DNA from: Paracentrotus lividus | Lineage: Eukaryota; Echinodermata; Echinoidea; Camarodonta; Echinidae | Assembly: GCA_940671915.1 (NCBI GenBank) | Contig: CALNVZ010003429.1 | Coordinates: 23,442,097-23,506,096 of the forward strand | Direction of reading: 5' to 3' | Length of the DNA: 64,000 nucleotides | Part shown: piece by piece, positions 25,878 through 39,220 of the stretch | Layout of the letters: each line of letters starts with the position of its first letter | Position numbering within the stretch: the stretch's first letter is position 1 | Program-made: the position numbers and the translations under genes | Notes under the pieces: model-generated | The model's database searches: none | What the model saw: only the letters and a program-made list of their open reading frames with translations | What the model was told of the DNA's origin: nothing

Positions 25878-28800
25878 CAAATATTTTTTTTTTCGTATTT
25901 TGTTTTTGTCTTTCTTCTCTCACAGTCCTCCTTTTTTTCTCTCTCCTTTCCTACTGACACACAACGCACAGACACGAACATGTGCACTAACCACACACAT
26001 ATACAAATCCACACTACTCAGTTCCTCTGTTAAGTGTAAGAAAAATTTTTCCCTTATTGATCGTTTTAACGATCACAGGGTGGATCAGTGATATTCATTA
26101 GGTCCAAAACCAATTTTTAGTGTTAGTTATTGTATGTAGGCGATTGCTTGTGTGCCCATGTGTGGGTCCACTGTGCTGTGTTGTCGATGTGGTGTGTGCT
26201 GTGTGCGTGTGTGTGTGACGTGGTTGTGAGTTGAGTGTATTTGTCGAGTTGGGGTTATTCACGACAGTTTGAAAGTCCTTTAATTACGCTTACCTTCTTC
26301 AGAAAAATATCACACATAAAATTTGTCTTAATATTCTTGATCCATGCTTAGCCTAAACCATTGTACAGTCTGTTGTCAAATAAAGTGGTACAGTTTTGGA
26401 AAACATTTTTTCTATTGTATGAAGATTGGTCCACTCACGTTGGTAATGCTTGGTATTTTTCATCTAAAGCAGGAGAAATTAGCTTTTTTTCTGCAATTTT
26501 TCATCTCATTTGGTGCTGTAGATTTTGAGATTATGATTTCAGTTTTCTTACAATCATTAAAAATCCATTTTGCGCACGTCTTGCCCATGCCCTTTGTTGT
26601 AGCATTTCGATACATAGCCGCTGAAAATTGCACAGTAAAAGAATAACAGGTTTGTGTAGGAGTGAAATCTCTTGTCTCACACAAAAATTAGCATAATTAA
26701 TACATATATTATTATATTCGGTTTTTATCTGATACCATATAATACATAATATTTTTGAAAATATTTAATACCTAATTCTATTTTTTCCCCGACTGTACCC
26801 ATTTTTTTTTACTTCCGACTGTATTGTCTATAGATTGATTTCCGTGTTAATTGTTTTTATTATTGTCATTATTTGTTGTGGTGTTAAGCGATGCTATCTG
26901 CTGTTGAAGTTACGATTTTAAAGTCGGCTTGAATAAGGGTCTTAAAATTTTTACATTCCACAAGTCTTATTAAGGGGGAGAGGTGGGGGGGGCTATGGGC
27001 CAACTTTTTACACTTCTTTTTGGCTCTACGAAGAACATGAACAGCAATAACCCTCCAAAACCATGTATATTCGTGTGAGAGAGGTTATATATATCAAGGT
27101 ATCTTATGGACGAAAAAAGAAACCGACCAACAAAAGCCTAATTAGCATAATCTGCAAAGCTAGCCCCCCTGTTTGCCAAAAACCCAAGATCTTAACTGCA
27201 ATACCCTAACTGACAAAAACGCATTTCTGCACAGATGTTCTCTAAAAATATGTCTGGGAAGCATGGATTGGGAATTCAATTTTTTTTTTAATGACTATTT
27301 TTTTTTCTCTCCGCCTATTTATTTTTTTTTTAATACCTAATTCTGATGTACTTCATGACATTATAACCAGAAAACTAAAACTTATAAAATTATAATCCAT
27401 TCATTTCCCCAGAGACATATTTCACCAATATGCTATGCAGAGTTCAACCATCAACAATAAATTTCCTCATTCTTGTGTGTATTTGTATTTTGACAAAAGG
27501 AGCACTTATCTTGTATTTAAAATTATGCTAATTAGGCTATTTTTGGTGTTTTTTGTTCGTCCTTAAATCCTTGAATATTACCTCATCTACTAGATATATG
27601 GGTTTTGAGAGTTATTTCTTTTTACCATTTCTTCAGAAATGAGCCAAACTAGAAGTGTAAACAATTGCCCATAACCCCTCCTTTAAAATAGATCGAGTTC
27701 AGTCTATTAATTGTAATGCCACCCGAATAAGTTTTTTATTTATTTTTTTTCAACTTGCGGAAGCTTTGTTTTCAGTCGCTTTGGCGCACCCCCATAAATT
27801 TTAGGGGTGTGCGTCAAGGCCTTGAACCCATTTATTATAATGACCAAAACCCATCTCTGTTACAATGCCTCTTTATTTAATAGTGAAATCTTCCATCTCA
27901 GTATAATGAATGGAAATCATTTCAAACTATGTCATGACCATAACGACACTTTGAAGCTGATGGCTAATCGCGATCTGTGTTCGCCGACGAAAATGGCATT
28001 GATTTTACTTCATTTGCTTTCATCTTGATATAATCCCCCCTACAATCACCCCAGGTGCAGTTGTCTTTATTTATGTCAACAATAAGTAGAATACTTCCAG
28101 TTTACCCCAATTACCAATTCGTTATTACCTTTCTTACACAAAATAACCATAAGTTCAAAACTACAAATTTCAAGATCATTCACCAACAGGCTCACCCTAC
28201 TTATTAGATTACGTTTCTATGATTGATGGTCTGTGTGAATCCTGTTATTCTGTTTGTCCGCCACTTTATAGACCCAAAATGATTAAAAAATATATAAATT
28301 GTATTATGTTCACTTGACTTATGCTCAAAGGGCTATCATTCTATACATTAAAATATATAATTTTATCATCCTTCTTTTTTTCGATTGCCTCGAAAACTCT
28401 CTATACTACCCTTTCAAATAAGTAATTACATCCGATACGTTCCAACATAATGAGCCCAACTTTGGACCTTCTATCTGTACTTATAAACATTTATATTAGT
28501 CCGTCGGACGAATAACATGAATATAAAAGTATGGACCCTTTTTGAAGGATCGATGTCATAAACCGAAGGTTAACATGTCACTGTGTTCCTCTTTCCGTTA
28601 GCGTTCGTCTTTAGGAGGCTCCTCATACGGGTTGTAGTTGTGATCCCTCATTAAGGCTGTCTCTACGTACTGAAAAGTCCAGAAATCTTCAATTTGGGGG
28701 CAAACATATAACCCAGCAGACCTGCATCTGATACGATGCAACTTGATGCCATGTTTCTCAAGTAGGGGTGAATATCGTGGTTGTACATACCTTCTGCGTT

Positions 28801-28955
28801 AAAAGGTATTACGACTCTTTTTCCCTTGCATCTGCAAATCGAGTAACCACTATTGAGTTATGAAATATTGATGTCTAACATGGTTCTTCGCTAACGATAT
28901 CATTTCTACCTCGCGCGTCCATCCTTCTCTCGTAGAGTTCAGCAATCATTTACCT
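23738..28955. other. copy A version of the spacer between SLC16-like genes b and c
   Basis: Mirrors 38229-43174 with many indels: GATT-rich degenerate tandem sequence (about 24450-24760), CA microsatellite (about 25833-25875), a degraded GT tract (about 26150-26250) and an inverted-repeat element (26970-27686). Short open frames such as 23638-24009 and 26344-26646 have no family resemblance and are not preserved in copy B. Confidence 0.7.
26970..27686. mobile_element. TTAA-flanked inverted-repeat element, copy A version
   Basis: The ends read TTAAGGGGGAG and CCCCTCCTTTAA, with long inverted arms including GGCTC(AT), GGGTTATT-type and GCCCATAACC blocks. It is equivalent to 41285-41968 in copy B. 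Confidence 0.55.
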
Positions 28956-30410
28956 ATGGATCATCTTAAAATAAGATATTCAACCTCTCCCATTTGCCTC
29001 TGCTGCTGTGTACATTCCTTTCGGGCATTGGTACTGTAGGCGGTTTCTAAATCCATTGGCATCTATCTGGAAGACATCTCGATAAGTCTCGGAACAACTT
29101 CTACGGACTCGGAATTGCTCTTTAGGTCTCTTCGGTGCCATTTTACTTTGCTTCCAGGTAAGAATGCATACTGTCAACATTAAATCCATCATACAAAAAG
29201 GGTTATATTTCTTGCTCGGCACCATGCTCAATTGCATGGCCATGGAATAATTTCAAACTTCTGAGTTTTAAAGTGTATGTTTAAAGAAACCCCCCCCCTG
29301 CCCCTTCTCGATTCCCTATTGTAAAAGAAATAGGCGCCTCTACAATACAAAAAATGTTCGGGATTTCGGTTCATTTCATTTGCATTAATTTACACAACTG
29401 TTACTTTTTTTCAGGACTCTTTTAAGGTCATAATTATTGGTCGTACCATAAACATTCTCCTTGTGTATGCACGTAGGGCGATGCGAGAATCTTGTGGACG
29501 GAGGGGGGTGCTAAATTCGACTTACACGTTGTTTGTAGTGTCGAAATTATTTTTACTTGTCACTTCGGCAAATCAAAGAGGTCATTAGTGTATCGCCATA
29601 GGGTCGTTCATTTCGTTCACACGGTCCATTCGATCTGATCCATCAAGATTCCCCCATCTTTTCACCAGAAAGGCACTTATTTTTCTTTCCAGTGTTTATC
29701 CTCATTTCACGGAAATCCTTGAAGTAATTGATGCCACATAGCCACTCATTTGACCAAACCATTACATTGCTATATGCGTTTTGGAAACTAAAATGGTTAA
29801 GGTTATATGCGTTGTGAAATTGCGTTTATATTTTTAAGGGGCACGTAGCCACTGGTAAAACCATAATTTCAACTGGAGCCTTTATAAGCACATGCAGTGG
29901 TATGTTTGCAGTACTTAAATAGGCCTTATTTGACCCATTCCGGAATTCTGGGGTTAAAGTGCCAACAGAAGCATTATACTACTATATATATATATTGCCT
30001 GAATATCATGCACTTTAACTTGCGCTAGAATTTAATGCAATTATTAATATATATATATATATTATATATACTATATATACTTTATAGTAATATACTTTAT
30101 ATTATATAGTATATATATATATATTTTATTTCACTATTTTCTTTTCTTCTCCTTTTGCCTCTCCTCTCTCTCACAATTTATTCATATTATAAAAATTTCC
30201 GGCGTCAGTTCATATTTCTACTTCCAAATTTATTATTTCTCTTAAACCAGCTCCTTTTTGATTGCTGCCAATCTATCGACGCCCGTGCTCCGTTCGTGTC
30301 TCGCTCTTCATCCTCGCGTGCTGTGTATCTTCCTGCTCACAGGTTAGCCTTTAGTTTCGTATCGGCAACGACTAAGCCACAGATTGCGAGTCTTTTTGTC
30401 ACTACATGCG
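28956..30410 (+). pseudogene. disrupted copy of exons 1-2 of SLC16-like gene c
   Basis: 28956-29157 matches exon 1 of gene c, with ATG retained and the CCAG|GTAAGA donor kept but internal frameshifts present. About 30251-30410 matches exon 2 with many inserted bases. The duplicated block ends about 700 bp later, so exons 3-5 have no counterpart here. The interval between the two exons lacks both insertions found in copy B. Confidence 0.75.
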
Positions 30411-31130
30411 CTACGAAAGCTTGAACTGTAATGTGAATATTTAAATTTACCACCTAGCTAAAAAAGGGATGTGCTTTCGTCTTTCTTTCTACTGACACAA
30501 TTGTATTTCAATATGCAGCTGTTTTTTTTTTTCTGTGCTAGCAAACAAAGCGATTAATTCACTGAATGATTGCCCGATTTACTAGGGCAAACACGAGTGA
30601 TTTTTAATGGATGTTACAAGCCCGGCTGTGGTGAGCTGATATCTAAGTTGTCCAAACAATGAAAAGTAAATCTATTCCTCAAAACTTATCAGACCATGTG
30701 TTATGAAAACTCGCACCCCCAACCGGGTCTTCGGATGATGAACTGTTTTGGGGGCAAATTATATACAATTCATACATTTAAACATATGTTAATTTTAGAA
30801 GGTTTGCATTACGTAATCACGTGTTTGGTTTGTTTTTCTCTCTAAATTTTCTCAAAGAAGAAACGAATGTCTATTTATGACCAATTTGTGAGCGCAGATG
30901 AAAAATACGCAACACTAATAGGAATATTTTTTCCTCTTTGTCGTTGCGATGGATGAGGATGGTCGCGCAAAACTAAGTTCGCAATTATCCAGCAATCATC
31001 CACAGTAAGCTTCCATGACATGCATACTCGAACTAGTAATAATAGTTTCCCTCGGTCAATTTTAAACTCTTTGCAATCGAATTCTCGTTAATGTTCATTC
31101 TAATTTAATGATACCTCATAGAGGGCTTAT

Positions 31131-31273
31131 GCTGAAGTGTCCTTGTGCGCGGCGCCGCTTTAAAAAGTTGAAATAATCACGAAATAAAAATAAGGTTCTT
31201 TAAAGCGTCCTACAAAAAAGGGAAAAATTCAAATGGTTGGCACGTATTGCTGTTGGTGTGGCATCGGGTGTTG

Positions 31274-31306
<33 letters not shown>

Positions 31307-31589
31307 ACTGTTCTGCTGCGGGGTGGTTGTGTTTGTGGTGTTTGTGTGTGTATGAGTGTGTTGGGTGTGTGTCGTGTTGTTACTATGTTTGTATGTTTAG
31401 GGAATTTCGCTGAAACCAAGATTGAGCACCAGGTATTGCCCTTGATTCCTTGGCAACTGGGGCTCGAGTTGCGGGACAAGGCGTTGGTTCTAGATCAAAC
31501 GTAGTATTTCTCCTCCGTCATAATTGGCAGTCATTAGATTTTCCTGTTTACTTCTACATGCGATTTCAATTAGTATTTATCAGAACCCC
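31131..31589. other. junction between the two copies of the duplicated block
   Basis: About 460 bp not matched in the sister copy. It contains a GT microsatellite (about 31276-31306) followed by GTGTTTG-type low-complexity sequence. No gene seen. Confidence 0.6.
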
Positions 31590-32339
31590 ATCCCCTATCT
31601 GTTGCAATCAATCAATATCCATTTAAAAAGAAAGGAAAATCAAATCCCTAATATTTACTCATGAACACTCGAATAGATATTCTATTGGGATATGAAATTT
31701 CGTGCTGCTATGGCAACCACATAAATATAAACCATAAGCACAATAATATATATATATTTTTCAATTGGGCTTCTTTCTGAAGATGGCGATGATGGATATT
31801 AATAACATTTCAAACTAAATGTTACTTTGTATAGATTTTCTTACTTTTTAAAACAAAAGATATAATAGAAACATATAGAAATTCCATTTTCTTCATATTT
31901 TAAAGTCTTGAAATGGGTTTATCCCTTCAATTTCAAAGAATATGATAACATCTTATTACGTACTTGTTCTGTATGCGTAAACAGTGCAAATTAGCACAAA
32001 TAATTAGTTTTTAATTGCTTTAGTGAATTGCACAAAAGGCCCTCTTGTGGTGACAATCTGTTTTTCTTATTCAATTGCAAAAAGCGCCCCCATTTGACCA
32101 CCTCAACATTTTAACAGAGGAATATTCAATGAATGAATCATGAAACAGATTTGTTGCAACCTGTATTATCAAACTGTGGAAATAAGAATATAAGGCAGGT
32201 TTTCAAATGAAACTATACACAAATTTTAGCTATGTTGCAATGCTGGAGGATATAATGTATCTCTGCTTGACGTTGATGGAGCTAGACTTTCAACGGGAAC
32301 TCGATGATTTATTGCCATCCAACTTTGCATACAAGCGCT

Positions 32340-32358
32340 TAGAGAGAGAGAGAGAGAA

Positions 32359-32400
<42 letters not shown>
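32340..32400. repeat. GA microsatellite
   Basis: (GA)n with two interruptions. The counterpart in copy A (about 17843-17897) is heavily degraded. Confidence 0.9.
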
Positions 32401-32402
<2 letters not shown>

Positions 32403-34290
32403 GAAGCACATCCACAGGTTCTAAGCCTGGGAAACAATACTAACTATGAGTAAGTTAATTTTGTCTCCCTTATTTAATTTTACGGATCGTAAATTGAACC
32501 GAAAGAAAGCACGTCTTGGAATCGGTTTAAAACGCACATAAGAAGAAGAAGAAGAAGAAGAAGAAAAGAAAAAAAAAAAAAAAAAGAACGTTTACGTAGG
32601 CCTACGACATTATCCATGGTTCGGAATGAATAAATCTGTATGTTATGTCAAACGGCATATTTTATTGTGGACGTCCGAACGGGCCGATGTTTAATTTGAC
32701 AATGCTGTCACATTTTGACCTAGGATCCGCCTACAGTATTTGTACAAATTTTATTGCCTTGATCCATTCTTTCCTTATGTGACCAAAGATCCTGAACCAA
32801 TGGACGGAGTCTTGAACTTGGAATTGTATGGCTCGTATTGTAGGGCTAACGTATTATTCCTCGACAAAAAAAGTCTCAAAAGGCAATTATTTGGTTTCTT
32901 CATGATTTGCCTACACTTAACAGTGCATAGGCATATATCGTTTGTTTCTTTTACCTGCTTTAAGTGCAACGTCTCTTGATTTAATTAACATGTGTTTTGA
33001 GAAATTTGTGAACAAATTGTAGGTTATGCATTTATTGTCCTCTTAAAGTTTTGGAAACAATATGCCCCTTCAGCTGTAATCAACCATAGCCAAACATGCG
33101 AAGACGATTTGTGCAAGAGAAGGGGACACAAACACATAATACTGGCAACTCCGGCAATGCTGAAAACAGGGGTGCTATCAAACTTTTTAACTTGGCTCCA
33201 TTATAAAAGCCCTAAGGTACAGGGGCAGCGAAGCCTTTTTTTTTTTTAAATGGACGGGGCTTGAGGCGAAATTGAGGGGGGGGGGGCGGGCTAACAGAAC
33301 CCCACAGCTCCGCGGCCCCTGAGGATTCTCGTCTTTGAGAACATAATTTTAATCTCTTCATCTAAGACCATTAGAAATGATATATAGCCGCCAGCATAAC
33401 CAATTTGTTAACGTGACGTCACACTGTCCGACGAGAACGATGTCTTACAGAACTTACACGATGACACTCGAACAACACCACGTAGGGTACACGAATTAAC
33501 CCAATGTTTTCTGATAGAGCAAAATGTAAAAGTTCCCAGTGATCGTTGTTCCATCCTTCGCTCATTTCGGGATACTGTGATGCGGGTTCTGATAGCAGAC
33601 CTCGTGTGTTGTGTTGGTGCCATCGTTTAGCCTTCCTGTAAACCAATCCTCATTTGACTCTGATTTGCGTGTGTTTAGCAGAAGTTCCGGGCTATCATTC
33701 GCGCTAGAACTCTAACATTTCAATTTCGGACGTCTATACGGGACATTTCGTGTGACAGTATTCCACTTTCAGATATATCGACTGTGTTTCCTCTGTGCGG
33801 AAAAAGTGTTTCTAGGTACCCTGGTTCTTTGGAATAAGTCTCTCTAAGAGGAAGACGCGCTGTATTGACCATTTCAAGACAGATACGGATAAGTATTCAA
33901 GTTGATAGGGAAATGTGTGGGAATAAACGGGACTTTGTCTAACTCTGCTATGTTTTATCGATGTGGCAAATTAATTAAAAAAGGTAAATATTTTGGCACG
34001 GGGATGATATAAGAGTCTATCGCGTGTCAGGGTGCACTAAGACGGGGGATTTTATCTACGTTAGATACATATGTTCGACGACACTAGCTAACAGCGTGCA
34101 CTCATCACACTCATATGGCGGCATACATAACACTACACCCACCCCACATACTCACACACTAACGACAACTTCACACACTTACACTGACTTACGTAGACTG
34201 TAGAGTCACACAGCTCCACACAGTGGACACATACAATGTGGCGGATCCAGTGGTTGAGGCGCAAAAACACGGACGGCCATCCTTTATTTC

Positions 34291-34518
34291 TAGTCCTAGA
34301 ATCCGGACGTTTATATACGCTTTCACTTATCCACCTGTTTGCTGCCGCGCCACGCGTGATGGCGCGATCCCCGAGAATTGGCTACGTCTCGAAAAAAAAA
34401 AAAAAACATAAAATTTTTTTTCTCGAGCGTGCAATTTCTCGGGGATCGCGCCATCAGCGGGCAGTCGCGAACAGTGTGGATAAGTGAAACGATATAAATC
34501 GTCCGATTCTGGACTACT
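34291..34518. mobile_element. hairpin MITE-like element, copy B version
   Basis: The arms begin TAGTCCTAGAAT and end ATTCTGGACTA. The inner arms GGCGCGATCCCCGAGA and TCTCGGGGATCGCGCC are exact complements around an A-run and T-run loop. No coding capacity; the short frames on both strands are by-products of the palindrome. Confidence 0.7.
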
Positions 34519-34636
34519 TTATTTCCTGAGATACACCCATTGAACATAAAGGTTAATAACATTATATCCAAGAAAACTGCCTTTTGCGCCCCTTTTATTT
34601 TTCCGTATGTTCTCTAAATCATGTATCCGCCGCTGC

Positions 34637-34681
34637 ATACACACACACACACACACACACACACCTATACACCACACACCA

Positions 34682-34715
<34 letters not shown>
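34637..34715. repeat. CA microsatellite upstream of gene b
   Basis: Two (CA)n tracts separated by CCTATACACCACACACCAAC, about 300 bp upstream of the gene b start codon. Confidence 0.9.
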
Positions 34716-34717
<2 letters not shown>

Positions 34718-34942
34718 CCCAAACATGCGCGCACCCATCGGACTGCCATTCTACAACTGGTAGCAGAAAAAACAAAAAACAAATTGAAATAGCGAATATA
34801 TATTTCTATTTTTTGAAATATTATTTTTCATGTTTCGTTCTTGCTTATCACGTGTAAAATTTGAAATTTCATTTGAGAATTAGTAGCGGAGAAAGACCAA
34901 CGATGCACTGATATGATTTTATTAACCGCATGTTAATATATC

Positions 34943-34970
34943 TTCGTTCTATTTACATTCTGTTTAGCAG
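34943..34970 (+). promoter_or_regulatory. candidate 3' splice site in the 5' UTR of gene b
   Basis: A pyrimidine-rich stretch ending TGTTTAGCAG is followed by CAATCAGAC. Genes c, d and e have a similar pyrimidine-rich tract, CAG and CA-start at 15-50 nt before the ATG. This suggests a noncoding first exon upstream. Confidence 0.4.
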
Positions 34971-35019
34971 CAATCAGACTCCAAACCACGTCTTCTGTGA
35001 CTGTTATTCATCAGCCATC

Positions 35020-38000
35020 ATGGATCGTCTTTATAAGATATCAACCTCACCAAGCCTACCTGTGGTGCTGTGTACTTTCCTGCGGGCATGCGGTAGTGTA
35101 GGGATTATTAAGACCATAGGGATCTATTTGGAAGATATTACGCTTAGCCTCGGCACAACCTCGACAGATATCGGAATTGCTCTTGGTCTCTTTGGTGCAT
35201 TCAGCTATTTTCCAGGTATAATGAATATAGAACCTTTGCCTAGGGCACATCATGTTACAAAAAAAAATTAAAAAAATGAATAAATAATAAGACCACGGTT
35301 TAAATTATAACTCGAGAATTTATGCAGTGGGAGCACAAATCAGAGGCAAACTCCCTGTCTTTTTTCTGAATTTTGATGTTTTTTATTTTGGTATTCTATT
35401 CTTTTTAACTTTATTACATTAAACATAATTTCTACCGTGTCTACGATAATAAGATTTTTTTTAAAACCTTTGAATCGACGCTGTTGTGAAAAGCAGGGGA
35501 TATACACCTTCTTCTTAGAGTCGATTTTATCCTTTCGATACCATTTACCAAATTTTCTTGTGAAAAAAATGTTTTAAAGTACAAAATAAGCTCTTTTTAA
35601 CTATATTTAGATAATTGGAACCTTAACTAAATTGTCTCCAATATTTCTTTCAACAGCTCCATTGATTGCTGCTCTCTATCGTCGGCCCTCCATTCGTCGG
35701 CCGTTCTTCATGTTTGGTGCATGCCTTCCTGCTACAGGTGTTGCATTAACTGCCATAGCAACGAGTAACTCACAAATTGCAGTCTTTTTGTCTCTAAGCG
35801 GTACGAAACTTAATGTAATCAAGTAGTTATTTTGCTATGCCAATAAGTAAACTAGACGTGATATTTATTTTTCTTTCAATAGCAGACCTTATTTTTTCCA
35901 TGCACACTCTTTTAGAATAAAAAGATTAATTAATTTTACATAATTGCTGTCTTCATAAGATATGTTTGGTGTTATCTCGATACGCCTTTTTCTTTGTTAG
36001 GAACTTCATTTTCATATTGTCAGACATGCAGGGGCCCTGTCTCCCTAATTTCCCTTTATAAATAATGGATATGATACTAAAAATGTCAATATTTTCAAAA
36101 GATATGGCGATGGCATATGGATGGCATATCTACATCAGGATGTTGCTAAAATAATAGTCCGCTTAGACAAATCTTTATCCTGTGCCAATCTGCTTGCTGC
36201 AACAAGGACCATCCTTATCGGATCCTTCACAACCTGATCCAAAAGCATTATATTTTATGTCTGTTACCTTTATTCTATCTTTTTTCTCTTATCTGAGCAG
36301 GTTTTGGGAATTGTATTTTGATGCTTTGTGCTAATATGGAACTGCACCGCGTGGCCGGGAAAAATTACAACTTATTCTACAGTATTGCGTCAACTGGCTT
36401 TGGAATTGGGATGGTTCTCCTACCATTCCTTGCAGAAGTCCTACACGAGGCTTATGGCTGGAGGGGCGGGTTACTTATCATGGGCGCTCTGATTGCCCAT
36501 ATTGTCCCATGTGCGGTGGCAGTTAGGTCGGAATCGCAAAATGGTTTCAAGAGTGTGCCGAGGTCTCCCCATTTGGAGCTCGATGAGGAAGAGGATGAGG
36601 AGGAGGAGGAGGAGGAGGAAAAGGAGGAGTGCAGCAAAATAAACGAACGAGAAACAAAAGGTGACAGTAATAGAAATCCAAACAGGTTACCAGAACTTTT
36701 TACTGACCTAGGATACATATTGTTATATTAGGATATATACAATATTGTTTTCGGAGAAAGCAACCTTTGAACAAACGAGTTGTGGCCGTTTGCATAGTTT
36801 ATATTTTTGCTCCATTTACATTTTATGTACATCTTAAGATGACATGTGCACGTATTATTGCGATTTCTACTACTTGTATGTATTTTCTTTTATCAACAAA
36901 TGTTTTCCTTTTTTCTTTCTGTTTATTCGATTCTCCTTCCAAAGAAAGCGACAGCCACCGGTTTGAAGTTTATCGTAGGATCACGGACAGCCTTCGTCAA
37001 TCAGATTTTTATATGGACCCTGTTTTGAATGTTGCGATAGGAGTAGGTTTTGTATTTTACATAGTCTACTCGGGCTGGCACTCCTTTCTGGTACCCCACG
37101 CCCTGCAAATGGGAATCTCAGTCCACAATACGATTATAATGACCTTAACGGCGTCAATAGGAAATATGTTCAGCAGGATTACTGCTGGTGTACTCGCTAA
37201 CAACCATTTAAATCCGGTCAGTCTACATATCTTCGCTACTCTACTTAATATCAGTGCTCTCGTCTGCGACGCTTTCTTCTGCAACTACTACGCCATGTTA
37301 GTAACATCGTGTTTATCTGCGATGTCCATAGGAGGGAGGGCAACACTGGGACCATTGATTGTGAGGGAGAGGGCGTCAGATTCGAAGTTTGATGTAGCTT
37401 TTGCCGTCAACGAATGTGCCTGCGGACTTGGGTTGTTTATAGGCGGCTACTTATCAGGTAAGGGTATATAAAATAAATCTATAATACGCATGGAAAATCC
37501 CGAAGTGATCATTTGAAGAAAAAAAGAAGAAGCAAAACCACGTTATTTCAAGTACAGGTTATACAGTGTTAATCCACTTTTTAAACTACTGTAACTGAGT
37601 GAATGTAGCTTATATTCCATTTCAGTTCGCGCGAATATGAAGATCTTGTACAAAATTTAGTAGATATTACACAATAAAACCATCGTTCCAGCCACGTGCC
37701 ATTGCATGTGCTGGTCTGTACAATTTCACTCAGAAGTGTTTCTGGAAGAAGTAAATAGAGATAATGTTGTCGAAGTACAAAGTCTCCCACTGCTACCTGA
37801 GGCTGCCCTTTTGACATATCAGAAGGAGTTGATATGTCTAATGGGAAACTTTTCTCTAATGAAGATCTTCGAATCTGTTATCAACTGGCGTAGCCCATCC
37901 CCCACTAACAAAAGAATTGCGTCCCGCTCTACCGATTATGAATACTCCACCCCCCCCCCCCCCCCCCCCCCCCGCCACTTACAAAAGATAGAAATTCGTG

Positions 38001-38228
38001 TCTACGTCCGTGCTGTTAGAAATCTGCATGCATGGCATATTGTAAATTTGTATTTATTTATAGGCATATCGCAAATTTATAATTTTTTTGTATTTCTTTT
38101 GTAAAGGTATGATTGCGGATCGCTTTTCGTCATTTGGCGCAACATTCAAATTACTAGCTGTGATTGACGTCCTTGTTCTCCTTCTCATAACGATCATCAG
38201 ATGCAATCGGAAGCAAACTTCCACATGA
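35020..38228 (+). CDS. SLC16 (monocarboxylate transporter)-like protein, gene b, 5 exons, 444 aa
   Basis: Major-facilitator-type membrane carrier of the SLC16 group. Coding exons: 35020-35215, 35657-35800, 36301-36660, 36945-37457, 38107-38228. All introns are GT-AG and phase 1, giving 445 codons with the stop. It starts MDRLYKISTSPSLPVVLCTF. About twelve hydrophobic segments are expected. Family marks are the exon 1-2 join YFPG then APLIAALYRR, the TM5-6 block GKNYN...GFGIGMVLLPF...YGWRGGLLI, and GWHSFLVPHALQMG in the second half. The usual MCT first-helix signature DGGWGW is absent, so substrate and proton coupling are uncertain. The cytoplasmic loop between halves has a long Glu/Asp run encoded by a GAG repeat (about 36582-36631). 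A possible AATAAA lies at 38250-38255. The acceptors of exons 4 and 5 (CCAAAG, GTAAAG) have A before AG. The protein is close to genes c and d. Confidence 0.88.
36582..36631 (+). repeat. in-frame GAG/GAT trinucleotide repeat in exon 3 of gene b
   Basis: Encodes a run of about 15 acidic residues in the central cytoplasmic loop. Gene c has a much shorter Glu run at the matching place and gene d has almost none, so the tract has expanded or contracted between paralogues. Confidence 0.85.
37950..37973. repeat. C homopolymer in intron 4 of gene b
   Basis: A run of 24 C in the last intron. The exact length is unlikely to be reliable. Confidence 0.9.
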
Positions 38229-38249
38229 ACATGCTATACTGTGCGTATC

Positions 38250-38255
38250 AATAAA
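38250..38255 (+). promoter_or_regulatory. candidate poly(A) signal of gene b
   Basis: AATAAA 22 nt after the TGA stop; close, but it is the first canonical signal. Confidence 0.4.
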
Positions 38256-38929
38256 AACGGGACAGGTTTGAAAAGTCTACCAAAATTTTGTCTCAAATTA
38301 TGATGTTTATATTTTGATGTTAATAGATGCGCTGAACTCTTATCTTTCAAATGCAATTTAAAAATATAAGTTTCGTTCATGCTTGAGTGGACACGGAACG
38401 TGTTTATAGGGGGCTCAAAAGGGCTTGCACACAAATGGCAGAAAATGAGAAATATGATCATCAGACTTCTCACTAATGCGCAGACTTCCTTTTAACGTTT
38501 CAATATCTTTTTGAAATATGCTTTCAGAATTCATTTAATTCATTTACTTGATTTTTTGCTCCTTTTTTGGATATGTTTTCTTTTAGCATTGAATATTCCT
38601 TCATCCTTGAAAGGAAAGAAGAAACTTTTTGTCAACCCAAGTAAGGAGATTTGCATTTGGATACAAATGGCGTCCGTCCGTCCATCATCCGTCTGTCCAT
38701 CGTCCGGCGTCCGTCCGTCACACGGTGGACCAGGCACAATCTGGATATTGCCTTATTTTACTATTATTATGATTATTTTTTTTTTTAACCCAATGTTACG
38801 CTTGTAAATAAAAAAGGTAACAAACATGAATTCACTTGTTTTACTCGTGTTTATTACAATAACGAAGAAAATGTGCTTTTCATGAATGAGAGGTTGATTG
38901 TGACTTGATTTTAAATTGAGAAAGGAATG

Positions 38930-39220
38930 ATTTATGAGTTGATTTGGTTGGTTGGTTGGTTGATTGATTTATTGGCTGATTGATTGACTCATCGATTGGT
39001 TGATTTTTTTTTCGTTGATTAGTTGCTTGTTTGGTTGTTTGATTTATGGATTGATTAAATGATCGAGCAAGTGATTGAATGAATTAATGATTGATAGATT
39101 GATTTTTGAATAATTGATTATTTGATTTATTCATTGTTTTTTTTAATGATTGATTGATTGATAGATTACTTTTTGATTGATCAAATGATTGATTAAATCA
39201 TTGAAATAATCACCTCAAAA
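38930..39220. repeat. degenerate GATT/GGTT tetranucleotide-derived tandem tract
   Basis: Runs of GGTTGGTT and GATTGATTGATT with interruptions over about 290 bp; the same tract occurs at about 24450-24760. It is probably an old decayed microsatellite. Confidence 0.8.

Larger units (their letters stand above)
17105..31130. repeat. copy A of a 14-kb duplicated block (indel-rich)
   Basis: Collinear with 31590-46840 over its whole length: the same intergenic landmarks, microsatellites, MITE-like elements and transporter exons occur in the same order. Differences are dominated by single-base insertions and deletions, often in homopolymers, in exons and introns alike. Two insertions present in copy B (about 43524-44311 and 44790-45647) are absent. 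The pattern suggests a haplotype or read segment assembled twice with poor correction, although a real tandem duplication cannot be excluded. Confidence 0.85.

Noticed and set aside
25751-26033. Histidine/threonine-rich frames over CA repeats (also near 8350, 19400, 34610, 40100)
   Set aside because: Simple microsatellite translations.
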